Assembly (NCBI GenBank): GCA_964651495.1
Contig: CAZYWP010000147.1
Coordinates: forward strand, 1-6,563
From: CAZNVB01 sp964651495
GTDB lineage: Bacteria; Acidobacteriota; Aminicenantia; Aminicenantales; UBA8522
Length of the DNA stretch: 6,563 bases
Reading direction: 5' to 3'
Made by a program: the position numbers and the translations under genes. Position 1 is the stretch's first letter. Every line of letters begins with the position of its first letter. This document shows, piece after piece, positions 5,470-6,563 of the stretch. The notes beneath the pieces are model-generated. The model was not told the origin of the DNA. It did not search any database and was given only the letters and a program-made list of their open reading frames with translations.

Positions 5470-6107
5470 CGCGCCGCCCGCCGGTGACGGATGAATTCGG
5501 CTACCGCGGGGAGGAGCGAAATGATGATTATGGCGATGATCACCAGGCCGAAATGCCGCTTGATGAAGGGAATGTTGCCGAAAAAATACCCGCCGAAGAC
5601 GAAGATCGCCACCCAGCCCACCCCACCGATCACGTTATAGCTGATGAACTTCCAGTAGCTCATGCGACCGATTCCCGCCACAAACGGGGCGAAGGTGCGG
5701 ATAATCGGGACGAACCTGGCGATGATGATCGTCTCGGGCCCGTATTTTTCATAGAACTGGTGGGTCCGGTCCAGGTATTCCTGCCTGAAAAACCGCGTTC
5801 TCTCCTTGTGAAAAACCTTCGGCCCGATGAAGTGACCGATCCAGTAGTTGACCGTGTCCCCGAGGACGGCCGCGGCGCTGAGCAACAAGAAGAGCCAAAG
5901 GACATTCAGGGCCCCGGCGGCGGCGAAGGTGCCGGCGGCGAAAAGGAGGGAATCTCCAGGAAGCAAAGGGGTCACCACGAATCCCGTCTCGCAGAAGATC
6001 ACGGCAAAAAGAATCAGGTAGGTCCAGAGGCCGTAGGTCTGGATGAGCGCGCTCAGGTGTTTATCGAGATGAAGGATAAAATCGATGATTTTCGAAATGA
6101 ACTCCAT
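5454..6107 (-). CDS. dedA: DedA family membrane protein (VTT/SNARE-associated domain)
   Basis: DedA proteins are integral inner-membrane proteins, thought to act as proton-coupled lipid transporters or scramblases needed for envelope integrity. This 217-residue protein resembles E. coli DedA closely along its length. Residues 28-48 and 51-82 form hydrophobic and re-entrant segments around the FCETGFVVTPLLPGDSLLF block. GDTVNYWIGHFIG lies at 83-95, RFVPIIRTFAPFVAG at 131-145, and further membrane segments at about 155-178 and 186-205. The tail is basic. E40, D52, R131 and R137 occupy the places of the acidic and arginine residues known to be essential in E. coli YqjA/YghB (E39, D51, R130, R136), so the protein is likely active. 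A good ribosome binding site (GAGGTGA, 6112-6118) precedes the ATG at 6107. It has its own promoter and no operon partner here, and it converges on surE. Confidence 0.96.
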   Translation of the reverse strand: MEFISKIIDFILHLDKHLSALIQTYGLWTYLILFAVIFCETGFVVTPLLPGDSLLFAAGTFAAAGALNVLWLFLLLSAAAVLGDTVNYWIGHFIGPKVFHKERTRFFRQEYLDRTHQFYEKYGPETIIIARFVPIIRTFAPFVAGIGRMSYWKFISYNVIGGVGWVAIFVFGGYFFGNIPFIKRHFGLVIIAIIIISLLPAVAEFIRHRRAARQTRP

Positions 6108-6163
6108 GATCTCACCTCAGCGGACTCTGGAACCGTTTTCCACCGATCAAACGAGAGGCACTA

Positions 6164-6191
6164 ATTAATACACATTTCCCCGCCCTGTCAA
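6164..6191 (-). promoter_or_regulatory. Promoter of dedA
   Basis: On the minus strand a perfect -35 TTGACA (6186-6191) is followed after 16 nt by ATTAAT (6164-6169) as -10, in an AT-rich island. The start point would be near 6157, giving a ~50-nt leader before dedA. Nearby alternative -10 registers (TATTAA at 15 nt) are about equally good. Confidence 0.6.
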
Positions 6192-6270
6192 GCCGCAACC
6201 GGAACAGGCAAGGATCTCCGTTTATGTGATTTGCTACGGAGCAGGATGCCGCCCCAAGCCCCCGCACCCC

Positions 6271-6295
6271 GGGGAACCAGTCCCGTCGGTTCCCC
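6271..6295. other. Perfect 8-bp hairpin, 9-nt loop
   Basis: GGGGAACC (6271-6278) pairs with GGTTCCCC (6288-6295). The self-complementary CCCCGGGG just to the left (6267-6274) could compete. It is the dedA-proximal edge of the stem-loop cluster; no T-run follows on either strand, so terminator function is not supported. Confidence 0.6.
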
Positions 6296-6350
6296 CCATC
6301 GAGGCTCCGGTATTGGATTCGTCAGCCCGCTCGTTTCCCACAGCGTCTCT

Positions 6351-6384
6351 TTGGAGGGAGAAAGCTTCGCTTTCCCCCTTCCAA
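6351..6384. other. Long imperfect hairpin with three-base loop
   Basis: The left arm 6351-6365 pairs with the right arm 6369-6384 around TTC (GAA on the minus strand). All left-arm bases but one pair: A6359 faces C6375, and T6380 is bulged. At 14 base pairs this is the longest stem in the window. Confidence 0.7.
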
Positions 6385-6430
6385 CCGTCGCTTCGCTCCG
6401 TGCCTCCCCTTCTCGGACTTCGTCCTGCGA

Positions 6431-6452
6431 CCAAGGGGGCCATCCCCCTTGG
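6431..6452. other. Perfect 9-bp hairpin with 4-nt loop
   Basis: CCAAGGGGG (6431-6439) and CCCCCTTGG (6444-6452) form a perfect stem around CCAT (ATGG on the minus strand). It has no following T-run on either strand. Confidence 0.7.
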
Positions 6453-6459
6453 AACCCCC

Positions 6460-6483
6460 GCTGCTTTGCTTTCGCAAATCAGC
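6460..6483 (-). other. Hairpin capped by a GNRA (GAAA) tetraloop on the minus strand
   Basis: On the minus strand GCTG, a mismatch, TTTGC, the loop GAAA, then GCAAA, the mismatch base and CAGC. This is nine base pairs around one internal mismatch, closed by C-G under a GAAA tetraloop. The loop is a functional RNA motif only in this orientation. Confidence 0.6.
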
Positions 6484-6563
6484 AAACTCGTTTTCAGTCG
6501 AGAAACCTTGCCCGCTCAGGCTTCGACGGACTTCCTCACCCAACACCCTCGCCTCTTCCCCCG

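Larger units (their letters stand above)
6240..6563 (-). ncRNA. Candidate structured RNA or mobile-element footprint rich in stem-loops
   Basis: This stretch has no convincing gene. It does hold at least six inverted repeats in series: 6271-6295, 6328-6345, 6351-6384, 6415-6425, 6431-6452 and 6460-6483, plus a weak CTCG/CGAG pair at 6487-6502. A possible longer-range helix joins CGAGGCT (6300-6306) with AGC...CTCG (6324-6333). Read on the minus strand the loops are GAA, GAA, ATGG and GAAA. The last is a GNRA tetraloop closed by C-G, which favours minus-strand transcription. The density of helices with short purine loops is far above ordinary intergenic DNA. I cannot name the family. A stand-alone HEARO/omega-type RNA of the IscB transposons, an intron-like ribozyme, or a genome-wide dispersed repeat are options. 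The element may continue beyond 6563. Confidence 0.4.

Noticed and set aside
5484..6164. A 226-codon open frame on the plus strand
   Set aside because: It lies opposite dedA, which is unmistakable. The product is a low-complexity D/E/R/G-rich chain, typical of an antisense shadow in GC-rich DNA.
6267..6295. Intrinsic terminator for a gene entering from outside the window
   Set aside because: The GC-rich hairpin is not followed by a T-run on the minus strand (GTGCGGGGGC follows) or the plus strand (CCATCGAGG follows).
6234..6563. Minus-strand open frames over the hairpin cluster (6234-6485, and one open to the window edge ending at 6322)
   Set aside because: The translations are dominated by G, R, K and S, have no fold-like pattern and follow the hairpin arms. 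The ATG or GTG starts lack ribosome binding sites. The second could be the 3' end of a gene entering from outside, but nothing in it is recognisable.
6240..6563. CRISPR array or tandem direct repeats
   Set aside because: The repeats are inverted hairpin arms of differing sequence and length. There is no regularly spaced identical direct repeat.

Overview
The window is a gene-dense bacterial chromosomal segment, GC-rich with G/C-ending codons. It probably comes from an uncultivated, Gram-negative-like lineage. A secreted beta-propeller protein with an apparent signal segment suggests a diderm. The neighbourhood MerR-type regulator, tRNA-Pro, cupin, surE recalls deltaproteobacterial, Acidobacteriota-like or Aminicenantes-like genomes. 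That placement is an impression from gene content and not a result; nothing here fixes the phylum.

Layout. 24-1944 (minus) is a two-gene unit: a secreted PQQ-type beta-propeller protein followed, 34 nt downstream, by a small HD-domain phosphohydrolase. It starts at a sigma70-like promoter at 1967-1995. Back to back with it, a second promoter (2012-2040) drives a 57-residue small protein with a CxxC motif (2059-2232, plus). This gene converges on rarA (2240-3607, minus), an AAA+ ATPase of replication-fork maintenance, and a short hairpin spans both stop codons. Divergent from rarA is a MerR-type regulator (3760-4125, plus), followed by tRNA-Pro(GGG) with encoded CCA (4165-4241). A 13-codon mini-ORF, a small cupin protein and the nucleotidase SurE follow in tight plus-strand succession (4309-5469). 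SurE ends in a 16-nt tail-to-tail overlap with dedA (5454-6107, minus), a membrane protein of the DedA/VTT family with its own promoter.

The last ~320 bases (about 6240-6563) hold no convincing gene but are packed with stem-loops. These include a 15-pair imperfect hairpin, a perfect 9-bp hairpin with a 4-nt loop, and a helix whose minus-strand loop is a GNRA-type GAAA. This is the most unusual part of the window. It looks like a structured RNA or the footprint of a mobile element carrying one, running on the minus strand and possibly continuing past the window edge.

Functionally the window is mostly housekeeping: fork rescue (RarA), nucleotide and survival metabolism (SurE), envelope homeostasis (DedA), a tRNA, and small regulatory or unknown proteins. 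A recurring detail is that three genes (the propeller gene, the 57-residue gene and rarA) have good -10 boxes so close to their start codons that the leaders would be only about 10-16 nt, with little or no Shine-Dalgarno sequence.
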